NCBI GenBank assembly: GCA_902491345.1
Contig: CABUHI010000001.1
Span: 62,001-126,000, forward strand
Source: an uncultured Collinsella sp.
GTDB lineage: Bacteria; Actinomycetota; Coriobacteriia; Coriobacteriales; Coriobacteriaceae
Direction of reading: 5' to 3'
Length of the DNA stretch: 64,000 bases
The notes under the pieces were generated by a model. The model saw only the letters and a list, made by a program, of their open reading frames with translations. It was not told the origin of the DNA and did no database searches. This document shows, piece after piece, positions 25,768-36,700 of this stretch. The position numbers and the translations under genes are program-made. Each line of letters starts with the position of its first letter. Within the stretch, counting starts at the first letter, position 1.

Positions 25768-26130
25768 CTAGAATGCCGCGGACCACAGCCCGTGCAGGTT
25801 GCAGTAGGCATAGACGGTACCAGTCTTGGAGCCGCCCGCGAAAAACGTCGCGGGCTTCATGCCGGGCTCAAGGTAATGGACCTCTAAGCGGCCCTCGGCC
25901 TCAAGGGCGATCCACTCAATGTAGTGCTCGGACAGGCTGGGGTGCTCGACCGAGCCAACGCGGGCGCGAATCACGTGACCGTCGCGCTCGGTCTCGACAA
26001 CAGGCACGTGCTTCTCGTGCGCCGCGTCCTCAGTGTTTGCGGTCAGTTCCGTGCAACCGGCAGGGGTCGCAACGTCGTCGCCAAGGGCAGCGATGAGCTT
26101 ACCGTCGGGGTCCTTAAAGAATTTCGCCAT
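25768..26130 (-). CDS. Superoxide reductase / desulfoferrodoxin-type protein
   Basis: 120 residues. AAAGGAG lies ahead of the ATG (MAKFFKDPDGKLI). The C-terminal two-thirds carry the Fe(His)4Cys site: EKHVPVV, HPSLSEHYIEW and CNLHGLW. The N-terminal Cys4 rubredoxin-like centre of full desulfoferrodoxin is absent, so this is the neelaredoxin-like arrangement. It reduces superoxide to peroxide without making oxygen, a standard defence in anaerobes. It is transcribed singly. Confidence 0.9.
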   Translation of the reverse strand: MAKFFKDPDGKLIAALGDDVATPAGCTELTANTEDAAHEKHVPVVETERDGHVIRARVGSVEHPSLSEHYIEWIALEAEGRLEVHYLEPGMKPATFFAGGSKTGTVYAYCNLHGLWSAAF

Positions 26131-26295
26131 GATGTTCTCCTTTGCTGATGTGCCAATGTTCTTGATGGTTCTTATGCCCAAAGGCAGACAAACCATCCAC
26201 GGCATTGCAAATGAACACATAACGGATCAGGCAAGCGGTCGGGCCAAAATGCGTCGACCGTCCTGTCCGCTCCAGCAGTCCCACCCCGCGCGCGG

Positions 26296-29200
26296 CTAGC
26301 GACCGTCACCGCCGAGCAGTGCCAGAACATCCTCGCGCGTGAACAGTGCCGACGAGATGCCGTCGCCGCCGAGCACGCTGTTGACCAGATCGCGCTTGGA
26401 CTCCTGCATCTGCATAATGCGCTCCTCGATCGTGTCCTTGGCGATGAGCTTGTACACAGTCACGGTATGTTGCTGGCCAATACGGTGTGCACGGTCAGTC
26501 GCTTGGTCCTGCGCCGCCACGTTCCACCACGGGTCGTAGTGGATGACCACGTCGGCAGCCGTCAGGTTAAGGCCCACGCCGCCCGCCTTAAGCGAAATCA
26601 AAAAGACCGGAACCTCGCCCGCTTGGAACTGCGCGACCATCTTGGCGCGGCTCTCCTTAGACGAAGCGCCCGTGAGCTTAAGGAAGACGATGTCCTCCTT
26701 GGCCAAGCGCTTACCGATGATATCGAGCATACCCGTAAACTGGCTGAACAACAGGATGCTATGTCCGCCGTCGTGGGCGCCGTGCACGAGCTCCATGCAC
26801 GTATCGAGTTTGGCGCTCCCCGCCTTGTAATCCTCGTAGTGTAGACGCGGGTCGCAGCAGATCTGGCGCAGCTTGGTGAGCTCGGCGAGCACCTTGAGCT
26901 TGTCTTTCTTAAACTCGGATGACTCGCGGTGCTGCACCTGTTGGGCGATACGGTCCTGGTTGGCCAGGTAGAGCTTGCGCTGCTCGCCGGTGAGCTGCGC
27001 CATGACCGTATCCTCGATCTTCTCGGGCAGGTCGGCCACCACGTCTTCCTTGACACGGCGCAGCACAAACGGCGACACGAGCGCTTGCAGGCGAGCGGCA
27101 CTGTCGCCCTCGGCATGCTCGACCGGGCTTTCGAAGCGCTTTGCAAACGATTCACGCGTGCCGAGCAGGCCCGGCATTAAAAAGTCGAAGATGCTCCAGA
27201 GCTCGGATAGGCGGTTTTCGATGGGCGTGCCCGTCAGGGCAAAGCGCACGCCGGCAGGCAAGCGCTTTGCGGCGCGCGCCACCTGGGTGAGCGGGTTTTT
27301 AATGTACTGGGCCTCATCGAGCACCGCACGGGCAAAGTCCTGCTCGGCGTACTCGTCGATATCGCGCCGCATAAGGTCATACGACGTCACGACCACGTTA
27401 TGCTCGGCCACGCCGGCAATCTGTACGCGACGCTGCGCCTTGGCGCCCACGATGGCGCACACATCGAGCGAGGGCGCAAAGCGCTCCAGCTCGGCAGTCC
27501 AGTTGTACACGAGTGAGGCCGGGCATACCACGAGCGTGGGCTTGGTGTCCCCCGCCTCCACGCGCGCCAGGATATGCGCGATCATCTGGAGCGTTTTGCC
27601 CAGGCCCATGTCGTCGGCCAGGATGCCGCCAAGGCCCAGGTGTTCGAGCGAGCCGAGCCACTGGTAGCCGTCGACCTGATAGCCGCGCAGTGTGGCCTTG
27701 AGCGAGACCGGCACCGTAAAGTCCATCTTGCCGAGCGTGTCCAGACGCTCGACGGTACGGCGGAACGCAGCGTCGCGATCGGCCTCAAGCGCCGGCGTGC
27801 GCGCAAGCATGCTATCGACGAACAGGGTACTCGACGCGGGGAGCGACACGCCGTCGAGCAGGTCGACAGCATCGACACCCAGGTCCTCGGCAAGGCCAAA
27901 CGCGGCGCGGGCGCCCTCGTCCAGGCGAATGATGTCGCCGGACGTAAGGCGCGCAAACGTCTGGTGGCGCTTGTACGAGTCCAGATAGATGGCAAGGTCG
28001 GCCGCCGAAAGACCGCTCGCGCCCAATTCAACATCGAGCAGGTTGCTCTTGACGGTCGCACGCACCGAAAGCTTGGGCGCGGGACGGACCGAAATCTGGC
28101 GCAGACGGTCGCTGAGCATAACCTCACCCAACTCGGACAGGGCAGACAGGCCCTCGGTCAGCAGGCAGAACAAGCTCTCGTCATCGCGTTCCTCAAACGC
28201 CAGACCGCCCTCGTAAAAGTCGAAATACAGGGCCGCCGTATCCATAACGCGAAACTCTGCCACCTCGTCGCGGGGCGGCACGCCCGGGCGCTGCTCTTCG
28301 AAGGGGCTGCCCGGAGCGCCCAGACTAAAGAGGTCTGCCGACCAGTCGCCGTAGGTAACCGTAATTTTGCAGGTCACGAGCCCATCGTCGACGCCGATTG
28401 CCATAGCAAAGCTCGGCTCGGGCGCCACGGTATCGAGCGCAGCGGGCGCGGTAAGGTCGGTATAGTCGCGCAAAATGGGCAGAGCCATACGACAGAACTC
28501 CCCCACCTGGTCGGCAGCGATATGGACTGGCGTGCGACAGGGCAGCAAGCGCGATAGGAACGGCGCCGCATGCTGGGCAAACGCCACATCGGTGCGGCGC
28601 GCACGGCGGGTGTCGACCAGATAAGCTACGTCGCCCGAAGCAAAGCAGTATGCATCGGCCGGCAGGCGCAGATCGTAGCTACCACCAGCCGCCGGCGCGA
28701 TTTTGGCGGCAAGGAGCGGTGGGCGCTTAGCGGACGCCTCGTCCTCCCCTTGCGGAGACAGCTCAACCGCCACGTCATAGGTGCGATGCGTCGTCGTCCC
28801 CCGCGACCAGGCGGGCTCAAAAGAGATGGTCTGGCCGCGCAGCAGGTCCAGCACATATACGATGCTATGCTCGGACAGCGGCAACTGACGCTCGGCGACA
28901 AAACCGCTGCGGGCAAAGTCGTACGACGCCGAACGCGAGCTTGTGATGTCATCGAGATAGGCAACTGTCGTCAAGACAAGGCTGAGCAGCTTTGTCGACA
29001 CATCTTCGAAGGCTTCGGGCGTATGGACAAACGTGAGCTTCTTGCCGTACGAGAAGGTGCCGCCGCGCACGTAGGCATCGGCCATGCCGTCGATATCCTT
29101 GACCACGTAGGACACCGAACCGCAGCGAATGCGGAACTCGAGCGCCCAGCTAAAGCGGTCGGCGAACAGCGGATTGTAGTACGGCACCAACGAGGGCTCC

Positions 29201-29760
29201 AACGCCGCTTTGGGGGCGTCGGGACCAACGGCACCGGCAAGCTTGCGGCGCATGCTCGCCAGCTCATCCATGCGCGCGTTCGAAAGATCGGAGAGCGCCG
29301 CCATGAGGCTGGGACTCGTGGGGACAGGTGCTGGGAAGGGAAAGTTGGGGTTGACCGTGGGCGTTGTAGGCGCGGGACGCGCGGACTGTTTGGGCTGAGC
29401 CGCAAACGTGCGGACCGGCGTGCGCAAACCTTCGACGGGCTCGGCACCGCTGGCGTCCAGGTACGCCAGCGCCGTGGCGATGGCGTGCTTGCACATGCCG
29501 GGGTAGCGATAGGCAGCGGGGCAATCGCAGTCGTAGTCGATCACCTCGTGCTCGTCCATGTCAAGCGCCACGTGCGTCTTGTACAGGTCGCCGCGCGAGC
29601 CGCGCACCGAGCCCTCAACCGTCACGTTTTTGGAGAAGCGCGAGCCGCTGTCCTCGATCGACAGAACGGCGCCGTTGAGCATGAGCGAACGCCCCTTCAT
29701 AAAGGTTCCGCTCAACGCCGCCTCTTTGCGAAGCGCCTGCACAAACGTCCCCTGCGCCAT
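26296..29760 (-). CDS. SWIM zinc-finger SNF2 family helicase
   Basis: 1154 residues; GGAGG lies five bases before the ATG. The SWIM finger CDCPAAYRYPGMCKH lies at about 80-95, followed by a large Ala-rich middle region. The SNF2 motor occupies the C-terminal third: LADDMGLGKTLQ (motif I), VTSYDLMRRD, DEAQYIKN (II), LTGTPIENR (III), SLKAGGVGLNLTAADVVIHY (V) and QATDRAHRIGQ (VI). It is a DNA-dependent ATPase of the HepA/RapA-like group, probably acting in chromosome or transcription remodelling. It is 28 bases downstream of dnaE and probably co-transcribed. Confidence 0.93.
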   Translation of the reverse strand: MAQGTFVQALRKEAALSGTFMKGRSLMLNGAVLSIEDSGSRFSKNVTVEGSVRGSRGDLYKTHVALDMDEHEVIDYDCDCPAAYRYPGMCKHAIATALAYLDASGAEPVEGLRTPVRTFAAQPKQSARPAPTTPTVNPNFPFPAPVPTSPSLMAALSDLSNARMDELASMRRKLAGAVGPDAPKAALEPSLVPYYNPLFADRFSWALEFRIRCGSVSYVVKDIDGMADAYVRGGTFSYGKKLTFVHTPEAFEDVSTKLLSLVLTTVAYLDDITSSRSASYDFARSGFVAERQLPLSEHSIVYVLDLLRGQTISFEPAWSRGTTTHRTYDVAVELSPQGEDEASAKRPPLLAAKIAPAAGGSYDLRLPADAYCFASGDVAYLVDTRRARRTDVAFAQHAAPFLSRLLPCRTPVHIAADQVGEFCRMALPILRDYTDLTAPAALDTVAPEPSFAMAIGVDDGLVTCKITVTYGDWSADLFSLGAPGSPFEEQRPGVPPRDEVAEFRVMDTAALYFDFYEGGLAFEERDDESLFCLLTEGLSALSELGEVMLSDRLRQISVRPAPKLSVRATVKSNLLDVELGASGLSAADLAIYLDSYKRHQTFARLTSGDIIRLDEGARAAFGLAEDLGVDAVDLLDGVSLPASSTLFVDSMLARTPALEADRDAAFRRTVERLDTLGKMDFTVPVSLKATLRGYQVDGYQWLGSLEHLGLGGILADDMGLGKTLQMIAHILARVEAGDTKPTLVVCPASLVYNWTAELERFAPSLDVCAIVGAKAQRRVQIAGVAEHNVVVTSYDLMRRDIDEYAEQDFARAVLDEAQYIKNPLTQVARAAKRLPAGVRFALTGTPIENRLSELWSIFDFLMPGLLGTRESFAKRFESPVEHAEGDSAARLQALVSPFVLRRVKEDVVADLPEKIEDTVMAQLTGEQRKLYLANQDRIAQQVQHRESSEFKKDKLKVLAELTKLRQICCDPRLHYEDYKAGSAKLDTCMELVHGAHDGGHSILLFSQFTGMLDIIGKRLAKEDIVFLKLTGASSKESRAKMVAQFQAGEVPVFLISLKAGGVGLNLTAADVVIHYDPWWNVAAQDQATDRAHRIGQQHTVTVYKLIAKDTIEERIMQMQESKRDLVNSVLGGDGISSALFTREDVLALLGGDGR

Positions 29761-29788
29761 CACTTCCTCCAATCTCACCCGGGGTAGC

Positions 29789-32700
29789 TTAGATAACCGT
29801 CACGCGGCCTTGGTTGCCGACGATGGCCTTTGCCTCTGCCAGCAGCGGAATCGAGCGTGCATTGACCTTGGCCGGCACCTCAGCGCGCAGCACGCGCCCG
29901 TCGACTTGCTCAATAAAGATCTCCACGCGGTCGCCGCCCGGGTTGGTGGTGAGCACCGTGGCCAGGCGCGCCATATTGCCCTGGCTAAAGCGGCTGTTGG
30001 GCACCATGACCTCAAAGACCTTGGGCTTGTTTTTCTCCTCGCTAAGCTCCAGCGGCACAATCTCCTGCGCGATGATCTGGTCGCCGCGGTCCGAGCGCTC
30101 GAGCTTGCCCTTAATGCGCACAAACGCGTCGGACAGCTGCGCGCCGGTCTCGGGATCGACCTCGCCGTACAGATACCCCTCGGCCTCCTTGTAGGTCTTG
30201 GGGAACACCACGACCGTGGCCTCGCCTTCCATGTCCTCGAGCTGCACGATGCCCATGGGGTCGCCGTTTTTGGTCACGCGCTTGGACACGCTCGAGACCA
30301 TGCCGGCCCACCACAGCGCCTTGCCCTCGGGAATCTCCTGGTTGATGGTACCGCCCGTGGGGTTTTGCACCTCATAGCCGGTGTCGATCTGCGAGAACGA
30401 GAAGTCGCGCGCTTTGCTAAGTGCATACTCAAACGGGCGCAACGGGTGGTCCGAGACATAGATGCCCAGAACCTCCTTCTCCTGGCTCAGCTTAAGGTGG
30501 CGGTCCCACTCCTGGCCGTCCGGATCGGGCACGCTCACCTCAAAGCCCGAGCCCTCAACGTCGCCGAACATATCGAAGAACGACGTCTGGCCGCTCGCGC
30601 GATCCTTTTGGCGCTTCACGGCGGCATCGATGATGTTCTCGGGGTTGTTCTTATCCACAAAGTGCATCATCTGGCGACGCGGATACCCCGTGGAGTCGAA
30701 GGCGCCTGCCTTGATGAGCGATTCGATCACGCGACGGTTGGCCTGGCTCGAGTCCACGCGCTCGACAAAGTCGTGCAGCGTCTTAAACGGGCCGCCCGCC
30801 TCGCGCTCGGCGATAATCGCCTGCGCCACGCCAGTGCCCACGCCGCGGATGCCGGCCAGACCAAAGCGCACGCCCTCCTTGGTAGCCGTGAACTCGGTAC
30901 CGGACTCGTTGACATCTGGCGACAGCACGGGGATGCCGTCGTGGCGGCACGCCGAGACGTAATGAACGATCTTGTCGGTCTTGCCCGTGTAGGACGTCAG
31001 AACGGCCGCCATGTACTCGTGCGGATAGTGCGCCTTGAGCCACGCCGTCTGCATAACCAGGATGGCGTAGCCGGCGGAGTGCGACTTGTTAAAGGCGTAA
31101 GACGCGAACTCGAGAACATCGTCCCAAATCTTCTGGGCGACCTCGCGCGTGTAGTTGTTCTTGATAGCACCGTTCATCCAGTGGTCGTAGGTGGTCTCGT
31201 CCGAGCCATCCTCCCAGTGGAGCACCGTCGACGTGAGCAGCTTGATCTTTTTCTTAGCCACGGGCTTACGGATACGCGAGTCCGATTCGCCCTTGGAGAA
31301 GCCGCACATCTCGACGGAGATGAGCATAACCTGCTCCTGGTAGACCATGGTGCCGTAGGTTTCGCCCAGGATGTCGTCCAGGCGGTCGTCGTAGGAGACG
31401 GCCGGCTCCTTGCCGTTCATACGGTTGATGTAGGACGAAACCATGCCGGCGCCCAGCGGGCCCGGGCGGTACAGAGCGATCAATGCCACGACGTGCTTGT
31501 ATTCGGTGGGTTTCATGTTCTTGATCGTGGCCGTCATGCCGGCGGACTCGACCTGGAAGACGCCGGCGGTGTGGCCGGAGCCCATGAGCTTAAAGATCTC
31601 GGGATCGTCAAAGGGAATCTCTTCCTCTTTGATGTCGATGCCGAAGTTCTTTTTGATGTTTGCCTTGGCCTTGGAGATAACCGTCAGCGTGCGCAGGCCA
31701 AGGAAGTCCATCTTGAGCAGGCCCATGTCGGCAACGGTATGGCCCTCGTACTGGGTAATCTCGACGCCGCCCTTGGTGTCGAGCTTGGTGGGCACATGCT
31801 CGTTGACGGGGTCGCGGCAGATCAGAACGGCGCACGCGTGCACGCCCTCGCCACGGGTGAGGCCCTCAATCGAGAGCGCCGTGTCGATGATGCGGCGGGC
31901 GTCGTCGTCCTTTTTATAGGCCTCGGCAAAGTCGGGGTTAAACAGATCCTCTTTGCCGGGTTGTTTTTCGAGCACCTGCTTGAGCTTGACCTTGGGGTCG
32001 CTCGAGACCATCTTGGACAGGCGCTGGCCCATGTAGACCGGGTAGTCCAGGACGCGCGCGGCGTCGTTGATGGCCTGCTTGGCCTTAATGGTCGAGTAGG
32101 TGATGACGTGGGTGACCTTCTCGGGGCCGTAGAGCTGGCGAACGTGCTCCACGACCTCGAGGCGCCGCTCATCGTCGAAGTCCATATCGATATCGGGCAT
32201 CTCGGTACGCTGCGGGGACAGGAACCTCTCGAACATCAGGCCGTTCTCGAGCGGGTCAAACGCGGTGATGTTCATGGCGTAGGCGACGATAGCGCCGGCG
32301 GCCGAGCCACGGCCGGGGCCGACGCCGATGCCGTTGTCCTTAGCCCATTGCACGTACTCGGCGACGATCAAAAAGTAGGCGGCAAAGCCCTTGTCGCAGA
32401 TGACCTTGTATTCGTACTCAAAGCGCTCTTTGATGTTGACGCCGCCGATCTCGCGCGTGGCCCAGTCGTCACCGTAGTGCTGGCGCAGGCCTTTCTCGCA
32501 CTCGCGGCGGAACTGGCTCTCGTGCGTCTCGCCGGGATCGAGCAACGGGAAGCGCGGCAGGATGATGGAGTCCCAGTCCAGTTCCACGTAGCACTTGTCG
32601 GCAATCTCGAGCGTGTTGTCACAGGCCTCGGGGCAATACGGGAACATCGCCCGCATCTCCTCCTCGGTCTTCATATAAAACTCCGAGCCGGTCATGCGCA

Positions 32701-33592
32701 TGCGGTTGGGGTCGTCGACCTTGGCGTTCATGCCGATGCACATGATGACGTCCTGCACGGGCGCATCCTCGCGGCGCAGGTAGTGAAAGTCGTTGGTAGC
32801 GATGACCTTGACGCCCACCTGTTTGGCGATGTCGATGAGCGTACGGTCCATCTGCTCGTCGGTCAGGCCATTATCGGTGGTAATGCCGTGTTCCTGAATC
32901 TCGATATAGAAGTCGCCGGGATCGAAGGTGTCGCGGAAGGTTTCGGCCCACTTGATGGCGCCTTCCATGTCGCCGCGGTCGATGTGTTTGGGGATGATGC
33001 CCGCAATGCAGGCGCTCGTGCAAATCATGCCCTTGGCATGGCGACGCAGGTTGTCGAGCGTCACGCGCGGCTTGTAGTAAAAGCCCTGCACGGCGGCCTC
33101 GGAAACCGTCTGCATCAGGTTGACATAGCCCTCCTGGTCCTTGGCCAGAAGGATCATGTGGTAGAGCTCGGGCTTGTGGTCGCGGGCAAGGGTCTCGTCC
33201 GGCGTAAAGTAGACCTCGCAGCCAAAGATGGGTTTGATGACCAGGGGCGGCTTGAGCTCGTCGATATTGCCCTTCTCGTCCCACATGGCCATGTCCTTCA
33301 CATACTGGGCATGCTCGCGCGGGTTTTCCTCGGGATCGGGCTCCACCAGCTCGTCACGACGGTCCTTTTCCAAGAAGGCCTTGTCGTGGCTCCAGGTTTT
33401 GTACTCGGGCGTGTTGTGGTTGACGGCGTCGCAGGCCAGCGCCAGGTCGGGCACGCCATACATGTAGCCGTGGTCGGTAATGGCCACGGCGGGCATGCCC
33501 AGCTCAACGGCACGGTTGACCATATCCTGGATACGGGTTGCGCCGTCGAGCATGGAAAAGACAGTGTGGTTGTGCAGATGGACGAATGCCAT
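29789..33592 (-). CDS. dnaE: DNA polymerase III alpha subunit
   Basis: 1267 residues; GGAG lies eight bases before the ATG. The N-terminal PHP domain begins HLHNHTVFSMLDG, the polymerase core has GVGPGRGSAAGA and the catalytic PDIDMDFDD, and the C-terminal OB and tau-binding regions are present. It is the replicative DnaE1 type rather than ImuC. It is the major chromosomal replicase subunit. A 63-bp palindrome separates it from addA. Confidence 0.97.
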   Translation of the reverse strand: MAFVHLHNHTVFSMLDGATRIQDMVNRAVELGMPAVAITDHGYMYGVPDLALACDAVNHNTPEYKTWSHDKAFLEKDRRDELVEPDPEENPREHAQYVKDMAMWDEKGNIDELKPPLVIKPIFGCEVYFTPDETLARDHKPELYHMILLAKDQEGYVNLMQTVSEAAVQGFYYKPRVTLDNLRRHAKGMICTSACIAGIIPKHIDRGDMEGAIKWAETFRDTFDPGDFYIEIQEHGITTDNGLTDEQMDRTLIDIAKQVGVKVIATNDFHYLRREDAPVQDVIMCIGMNAKVDDPNRMRMTGSEFYMKTEEEMRAMFPYCPEACDNTLEIADKCYVELDWDSIILPRFPLLDPGETHESQFRRECEKGLRQHYGDDWATREIGGVNIKERFEYEYKVICDKGFAAYFLIVAEYVQWAKDNGIGVGPGRGSAAGAIVAYAMNITAFDPLENGLMFERFLSPQRTEMPDIDMDFDDERRLEVVEHVRQLYGPEKVTHVITYSTIKAKQAINDAARVLDYPVYMGQRLSKMVSSDPKVKLKQVLEKQPGKEDLFNPDFAEAYKKDDDARRIIDTALSIEGLTRGEGVHACAVLICRDPVNEHVPTKLDTKGGVEITQYEGHTVADMGLLKMDFLGLRTLTVISKAKANIKKNFGIDIKEEEIPFDDPEIFKLMGSGHTAGVFQVESAGMTATIKNMKPTEYKHVVALIALYRPGPLGAGMVSSYINRMNGKEPAVSYDDRLDDILGETYGTMVYQEQVMLISVEMCGFSKGESDSRIRKPVAKKKIKLLTSTVLHWEDGSDETTYDHWMNGAIKNNYTREVAQKIWDDVLEFASYAFNKSHSAGYAILVMQTAWLKAHYPHEYMAAVLTSYTGKTDKIVHYVSACRHDGIPVLSPDVNESGTEFTATKEGVRFGLAGIRGVGTGVAQAIIAEREAGGPFKTLHDFVERVDSSQANRRVIESLIKAGAFDSTGYPRRQMMHFVDKNNPENIIDAAVKRQKDRASGQTSFFDMFGDVEGSGFEVSVPDPDGQEWDRHLKLSQEKEVLGIYVSDHPLRPFEYALSKARDFSFSQIDTGYEVQNPTGGTINQEIPEGKALWWAGMVSSVSKRVTKNGDPMGIVQLEDMEGEATVVVFPKTYKEAEGYLYGEVDPETGAQLSDAFVRIKGKLERSDRGDQIIAQEIVPLELSEEKNKPKVFEVMVPNSRFSQGNMARLATVLTTNPGGDRVEIFIEQVDGRVLRAEVPAKVNARSIPLLAEAKAIVGNQGRVTVI

Positions 33593-33693
33593 GTGATGAG
33601 CTCCGATGCGGGTTCGTGTTCTGACTGAACGATTTTACCGCACGGCGCGGACGGCACCCGAACCTAGCCAAACCCACACGGCTCCTCTTGCAG

Positions 33694-33756
33694 TTGCGGT
33701 GAAATACGGACTGTTTGGCGGCTTTTTTGGCCAAAACAGTCCGTATTCCACCGCAA
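33694..33756. repeat. 63-bp near-perfect palindrome
   Basis: TTGCGGTGAAATACGGACTG continuing TTTGGC is mirrored by GCCAAAACAGTCCGTATTCC continuing ACCGCAA, around a T-rich loop. It lies between addA stop and dnaE start. The T-run is in the loop, not after the stem, so it is not a classical terminator; it may be a REP-type repeat. Confidence 0.75.
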
Positions 33757-33766
33757 GTTATTGAGG

Positions 33767-36700
33767 TTAGAGATTGTAGGTGACTACTTGAGGTTCGGCG
33801 GGTTCGACGAAGATGGCTGGATTCGCCTGCTCCACGCGGACGAACTTGACGGTCACGGCCTCAAAGCCCGCCTTGTGTAGAACATCAGCGTAGACGCGCG
33901 CCTGCAGGGCGTGCTTCTCGAGCAGCTGTTCCGGCGTCTCATCCGGCGTGCCACCCGTCTTGTAATCAATGACCAGGGCGCGCGACGGATCGGCCGGGTC
34001 GGTGGCCAGTGCATCGATGGCGCCCTCGGCATAGGCACCGTAGCGAGCGATGTCCTCGTCCTCGCAGCCCAGCGAAAAGAACGGCACCTCGGCGCGAACG
34101 CACGGCCACGCGAGCAGGTCGGCACGAACAGCCGACTTGAGCCAGCGGTTCAGGGCAACGTCGAAGCGTTCGCGCTGCTCCGGCGTCAGGCGCCACAGAC
34201 GCGCCAGTGCATCGGCGCGCGCAGCGGGCAACGCGTCGGCACCCATCTCGATGAGCCACTGGCAGGCGGCGTGGAACGCCGAGCCCAGCGCCATGGGGTT
34301 GCCGGCGGGCTCAACGACGGCCACGTCCGCATCGGCCATCTCCGAGCCATCCGACTCTGCATCATCGCCAGCCTCGTCCATGGGCACGTGCGCCTCGGCG
34401 GCACGGTCCTCGGACTCGGCATGCAGCGCCGCGGCAATTGACGAGTAGCTGTACGAATCGCGCTCCGGATACGGGCAGGTGCCCATGCGCACGCCCACCG
34501 CCTGGGGATACACGAGCTCAAACGCATCGGGCTCGGGGTCGGCAGGACCGGGAACGGCGGCGCGGGCATCTGCACCGGCACCCTCCGGCTCCGCATCGCC
34601 GCGGACAAGCCTGCCCTCGGCATCCAGCGAAGCGTTTGCCTCAAACGCCTGCTCGCCAAAGGTAAAGCCCGTGAGCGAAATGAGCTCGTAGTCGCCCGGC
34701 TGGGAGTTGTCGAACACCAGGCGGTCGGCATCGAGCTGCGGTATGTCCAGAGCGTCGGTCGGCAAAATACGGCGCAGCACATCGTAGGTCAGATCGGTCT
34801 CGACGTCGAAGGTCGGCGCCGTCACCTTGCCACGGCTCACGCCGGCATCCATCGCCAAGATCACCAGCTCGCGCGCACGCGTCATGGCAACGTAGAGCAG
34901 ACGAGCCCGTTCCTCGAGCGAAAGCTGCAGGTCGTCGTTGCGCAGGCGGGCAAATGCCTCGGCGGGAGAGCCCGTCGCGCATACGTCCTCCATGAGCTCC
35001 GGCGGCAGCCACAGCGACGTGCCCTTGCCCTTAAACGCATGCTCAAGCTGCTTTTTAACGTCGTCGCCCTTCACAAAGGTCCCATCGGCAAGCTTAACGC
35101 CATCAAAACGAGCTGGCAGTGCCACGACCTGCGCTCCGCCCTCGACGCGACCCATCTGTGCCGCACCCGAGGACTTACGCACGCCAAAGCACTCGGCAAC
35201 CGCCACGACCGGATATTCCAGACCCTTGGACGCATGCACCGTCATGATGCGCACTGCGCCGTCACCCTCCTCGTTGAGGGCACCCGGGGCCTCCTTGCCC
35301 GCCAAGAAGCGGTCGAAGGCCAGCGCGATGGAACGCGGAGAATTGCCGAGCTCGGCCTCTGCCTCGGCCACGGCGTCGAGCGCCTTGAGCACGTTGGCGG
35401 CAATGGCCTTGCCTTCGGGGCCGCGCTGCGCCAGGCGCACGAACCAGCCGGAGGCATTGACCACGTCGCGCGCGATGGCGGCGAACGAATCGCGCCCCAC
35501 GCGGCGCAGTGCATAGCGCAGCACCTCGCGGGCACGCGTCACGAGCGGCAGGTCTTGCAAACCCGGCACGTCGGAATCGCTCATGATGCCCATGTCGATA
35601 TTCCGGCGCGAGGTCTCCCCTGTCTCGCTATCGAGCTTGGTCGCCAGCGCCAGGAACTCCTGAGCGCCGAGCGCAAACATCGGCGAGGCGAGCAGCGGCA
35701 TAAGGCCCCGCGCCGTATCGGCCGGATTGGCGAGCGCACATACCAGGGCGCGCACCGTCTGCACCTCGGCTGCCTGGGCAAAGACCGAACCACCCGCGAT
35801 GACGCAGTCGAGCCCCTGGTCGCGGAAGGCCTGGGCGTAGACGTCGGCGTTGGTCATGCGGCCCAGCAGCAGCACCATGCCGCCCTGGGGCTGGCCGGCA
35901 TCGGCAAGCGCGCGGAATCGCTCGGCGATCGCACGGGCCTTGGCCTGTGTGCGTTCCTGCGTAATGCCGCCGGCAACAAAGAGGGCCTGGCGACGCGAGG
36001 CGTCTGCCACCAGCGTGTCCTTGCGGCCGTCGCTCGCCTCAAGATCCAAAAAGCCCTGCATCAGGCCGCCGTCATCGCCGTCGAAGACGCGTGCCACGTA
36101 ACGCAGTACCTCGTCATGGCTGCGGAAGTTGCGCACGAGTTTGACGAGTTCGCCGGCAGGGGCGTCGGCCACGGCAGTCGCCTCGGGCGCGGCAGACGAG
36201 CCCACCTTGCGCTCCTGACGACGGAACACCTCGACCTCGGCGCCACGGAAGCGATAGATGGACTGCTGCGCATCGCCCACAGTGCACAGCGCGCGCTCCC
36301 CCGCACCCGTCAGGTAACGGATCAGATCGACCTGCATCTGGTCGGTATCCTGAAACTCATCGATCATGACCATCTTAAAGCGGCCCTCGTAGGCGGCTCG
36401 GATGGCGGGATAATCGCGCAGCGCCTCATATGCCATGCGCAGCAGATCGTTATTGTCGAGCGCGGACTGGTCGGCCTTGAGCGCACGGTACTCCGCCTCC
36501 ACGGAACGGGCCAGGCCCACCAGCGCATCGAGCGCCGGGCCACCGCAGGCAAGCACGATATTGATAAACGCATCGGCGGCCTCGGCCTTGAGCAGCTCGG
36601 CCTGCTCCTTAGGGAATGCCTTGCTCGCGCGCGGCATGGTGCACGACATCATGAGTCGCGCCGCATCGGCCATGGTCTTGCCGCTCGCCTCGAACGCGTC

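Noticed and set aside
29558..33628. 1356-codon plus-strand frame opposite dnaE
   Set aside because: Artefact of high GC and codon bias; Val/Ala/His/Leu-rich with no motif, while the minus frame is unambiguous dnaE.
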